The notes under the pieces were generated by a model that saw nothing but the letters and a program-made list of their open reading frames with translations, was not told where the DNA came from and searched no databases. Below are positions 42,429-44,385 of a stretch of DNA of 44,385 nt, in pieces; the stretch's first letter is position 1; each line of letters opens with the position of its first letter. Origin of the DNA: Planctomycetota bacterium (GTDB lineage Bacteria > Planctomycetota > GCA-2746535); contig NVWA01000009.1 in NCBI GenBank assembly GCA_002746535.1, forward strand, positions 1-44,385. The letters run 5' to 3'. Made by a program: the position numbers and the translations under genes.

Positions 42429-43084
42429 AAAGAAAATTTTTAGATTGGCCTTTTTTGATTTTTCTGTTTTTCGCTATCATAGGACCAGTTGGAACAAAGG
42501 TATATGGTATATATAACCACATTCTTTACTTACCTCCATTCACTTGGATGGATACGCAGCCTAAAATAAATCCTCAAGAAGCGAGTGATTTATTTAAGGA
42601 TGGTAGAGGAATGCAAGAGCCTGTGGCAGATACTGTTTCTAGAATTGGCATCAATACTCACATAATTAACTCTTTTTCAAGCCAAGATTTAAGTAGTTAT
42701 TTTTCCAATCCATTGGAGCCTACAAAAGAAGTTTTCAGTCGAGGACAAAAAGATTTTAAAACATACTGTACTCCTTGTCATGGAGAAATAGGTGACGGAG
42801 GTAATACAGGAACATTAAGAGGCGGACATTTCGCTCCTCCAAGTTTACATTCTGGTAAATTGAAGAAAGCTACAGATGGATTTATATATCAAATAATAAT
42901 CCGTGGTCAAAATACAATGCCAAGTTATGCAAAGCAGATTCCTGTTGAAAATCGTTGGGCAATCATTCATTATATCAGGGCATTACAAAGAGCAAAAGAT
43001 GCTAATGTGAAAGATTTAGATCGTGTAGAAAAAAAATCAGATAAGAAAGAAGTAGAAAAAAAATCAACAGAGGACCATCATTAA
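42425..43084 (+). CDS. actE: alternative complex III, monohaem cytochrome c subunit ActE
   Basis: 219 residues. N-terminal hydrophobic anchor (about 8-25), then a periplasmic class I cytochrome c domain with CTPCH at residues 115-119 and the Met-ligand region NTMPSYAKQI, followed by ENRWAIIHYIRALQ. It lacks a lipobox Cys, so the anchor is probably retained. It accepts electrons from the ActA/ActB chain and passes them to a terminal oxidase or a soluble cytochrome c. The C terminus is Lys-rich and ends EDHH. The gene overlaps actD by 4 bases and ends immediately before the ATG of actF. Confidence 0.95.
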   Translation: MKRKFLDWPFLIFLFFAIIGPVGTKVYGIYNHILYLPPFTWMDTQPKINPQEASDLFKDGRGMQEPVADTVSRIGINTHIINSFSSQDLSSYFSNPLEPTKEVFSRGQKDFKTYCTPCHGEIGDGGNTGTLRGGHFAPPSLHSGKLKKATDGFIYQIIIRGQNTMPSYAKQIPVENRWAIIHYIRALQRAKDANVKDLDRVEKKSDKKEVEKKSTEDHH

Positions 43085-44385
43085 ATGAGTAAGTCATCAA
43101 ATGAAAAATATGTGAAAAAAGCTTTTAGTGGCAAGGTAATGTCAATTGGGCTTCTTCTTCTTGTCATTGGCATCACATTAATTGGTATTGGTTCTTCCTC
43201 TTCGTTGTCTGATATTTATCAAAGCCCGGATAGTCTCGCAGTTGTTTCAAAAAAGCAAAATGATGCGCGTAAAAAAGTTTTAATGGAAAAGGTAAGTTTT
43301 GGGCATCTTAATGGGAAAGCTCATAAAGAGAACTCCCACGCAAATGACAATGCTCATTCAGGAAAAGAACACTCTCATGCTGAAGAGGGACATTCTAAAA
43401 AGAAACATCAGCCAACTCAAAAAACAAGATTTTGGGCAAATTTTTTGGTGTTATTTTTGTTTATTACTAGCGTTGGTATTGGATCATTATTCCTAATTGG
43501 TTTAGAGCATGTAGTCGGGGCTAATTGGAGTGTCCCTATTAGAAGAGTTACAGAGCTTATGGCGGTGTTTATTTTAATTTCTTTTATAATGGGTCTTATA
43601 CTGCTTTTCTTTGGTGGAGTGGATGCCTTGTTTGTTGAATGGTGGGATGGTATAGATATTGAAGATAAAATTTTAAACGGTAAGCGTCTTTATCTCGAAC
43701 CTAAATTTTTCACGATTAGGTTTGGCGTAGCATTTGCTTTTTTTATATTATTCTACTGGAAGTTTACCAGCAATTCAAAAGCACAAGATGCTACTGCGGA
43801 TCAAAAATATACAAGATCAAGTAGATTTTGGGCGCCTTTGTTTATTATGGGGTTTGCCTTATTTACGACTGTAATTGCTATTGATTGGATCATGACTTTA
43901 ACCCCACATTGGTTTTCTACAATGTTTGGTGTCTCTTATTTTGGTGGATCTTTGGTTGCCGCATTCAGTTGTACAATTTTTGCCTCAGTTGTTATGAAAG
44001 AAAAAGGTTATTTGCATCCTAAAATGAAAAATGATACATTCTATAGTTTAGGTGGTTTCTTATTTGGTTTTAATTGTTTCTGGGCATATATAAATTTTTG
44101 CCAATTTATGTTGATTTGGTACGCAAATATTCCTGAAGAAACGTCATGGTATATTTATCGCTGGGAAGGTAGTTGGATTCCTTACACAGTTTTCCTTATC
44201 GTATTTCATTTTGTAATTCCATTGTTTCTATTGATATCTAGAAGTGCTAAAACAAATCCTAAAAGATTGAAGATGATGGCTGTTTGGTTATTGATTGCTC
44301 ATTGGATAGATATGTATTGGCATGTTGTTCCTACATTTAGTAAGACACCAACAGTAGGATTATTTGAAGTAGGTTTTATGTTTGT
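43085..44385 (+). CDS. actF: alternative complex III, membrane subunit ActF (partial, runs off the window)
   Basis: The ATG at 43085 directly follows the actE stop. The frame then stays open to the window end, giving 433 complete codons without a stop. It begins MSKSSNEKYVKKAFSGK, with a first membrane helix at about 18-37. Residues ~75-110 are a loop with eight histidines within about 36 residues (pieces such as HSGKEHSHAEEGHSKKKH). Further helices include FWANFLVLFLFITSVGIG, SFIMGLILLFFGG and FWAPLFIMGFALFTTVIAI, then WIMTLTPHWFSTMFG and a conserved GFNCFWAYINFCQFM. These match the NrfD-unlike ActF subunit, a second polytopic proton-path candidate. The C-terminal end is missing. Confidence 0.93.
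   Translation, partial: MSKSSNEKYVKKAFSGKVMSIGLLLLVIGITLIGIGSSSSLSDIYQSPDSLAVVSKKQNDARKKVLMEKVSFGHLNGKAHKENSHANDNAHSGKEHSHAEEGHSKKKHQPTQKTRFWANFLVLFLFITSVGIGSLFLIGLEHVVGANWSVPIRRVTELMAVFILISFIMGLILLFFGGVDALFVEWWDGIDIEDKILNGKRLYLEPKFFTIRFGVAFAFFILFYWKFTSNSKAQDATADQKYTRSSRFWAPLFIMGFALFTTVIAIDWIMTLTPHWFSTMFGVSYFGGSLVAAFSCTIFASVVMKEKGYLHPKMKNDTFYSLGGFLFGFNCFWAYINFCQFMLIWYANIPEETSWYIYRWEGSWIPYTVFLIVFHFVIPLFLLISRSAKTNPKRLKMMAVWLLIAHWIDMYWHVVPTFSKTPTVGLFEVGFMF

Noticed and set aside
43299..43496. Plus-strand frame of 65 codons inside actF
   Set aside because: It is out of frame with the clearly coding actF sequence, which runs open through the whole region with conserved membrane helices.
1..44385. 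CRISPR array, prophage, toxin-antitoxin or restriction system
   Set aside because: No regularly spaced repeats, integrase, phage structural genes or defence-type gene pairs could be seen.

Overview
The window is a low-GC stretch (by eye about one third G+C) of a bacterial chromosome, densely coded on both strands. Several traits point to a free-living, aerobic, Gram-negative-type heterotroph, most plausibly of the PVC superphylum and perhaps near Lentisphaera: a complete alternative complex III (act) operon, Hanks-type Ser/Thr kinase and FHA signalling proteins, a very large secreted PQQ-propeller protein, and AraC-type regulators beside a carbon-nitrogen hydrolase and a phytanoyl-CoA dioxygenase. 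The phylum is an inference from gene content. No 16S rRNA or ribosomal protein gene is present to fix it.

Left part (1-11.7 kb). The first 96 bases are the 3' end (domains V and VI) of a group II intron. Two minus-strand hydrolases follow: a GxDLY/SGNH esterase and a membrane-anchored alpha/beta hydrolase. Next come an orphan coiled-coil protein, class II fructose-bisphosphate aldolase, and a divergent pair made of a small membrane protein and a tightly coupled trio (lipoprotein, TPR membrane protein, unknown). After these lie an SDR oxidoreductase, a TPR/Ser-Thr kinase, a sterol desaturase-like hydroxylase and a DUF4870 membrane protein.

Biosynthesis block (11.7-15.2 kb, minus strand). It holds tRNA-Leu(UAA) with its own promoter, then apt-hom-pyrB-pyrI read as a compact operon for adenine salvage, homoserine synthesis and aspartate transcarbamoylase with a regulatory chain.

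Signalling and cell-wall block (15.2-23.5 kb, plus strand). A TPR-FHA-roadblock protein, an MglB-like roadblock protein, an MglA-like small GTPase with a proline-rich tail, another roadblock protein and murC form one probable operon. A GAF-GAF-HD-GYP protein and a family 2 glycosyltransferase follow. The murC reading frame seems to need a start codon other than ATG/GTG/TTG.

Accessory part (23.5-36.2 kb). A 2135-residue secreted PQQ-propeller protein comes first. It is followed by a small catabolic-looking island: AraC regulator, carbon-nitrogen hydrolase, a second AraC regulator, PhyH dioxygenase and a NagA-like deacetylase. A 0.93 kb stretch without an intact gene holds a decayed secreted-protein gene with three in-frame stops, a long hairpin-forming repeat and one very short ORF.

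Right part (36.2-44.4 kb, plus strand). actA-actB-actC-actD-actE and the beginning of actF encode alternative complex III, the menaquinol-oxidising replacement of the bc1 complex. ActF runs off the right edge. Histidine-rich tails or loops occur in four of the six subunits.
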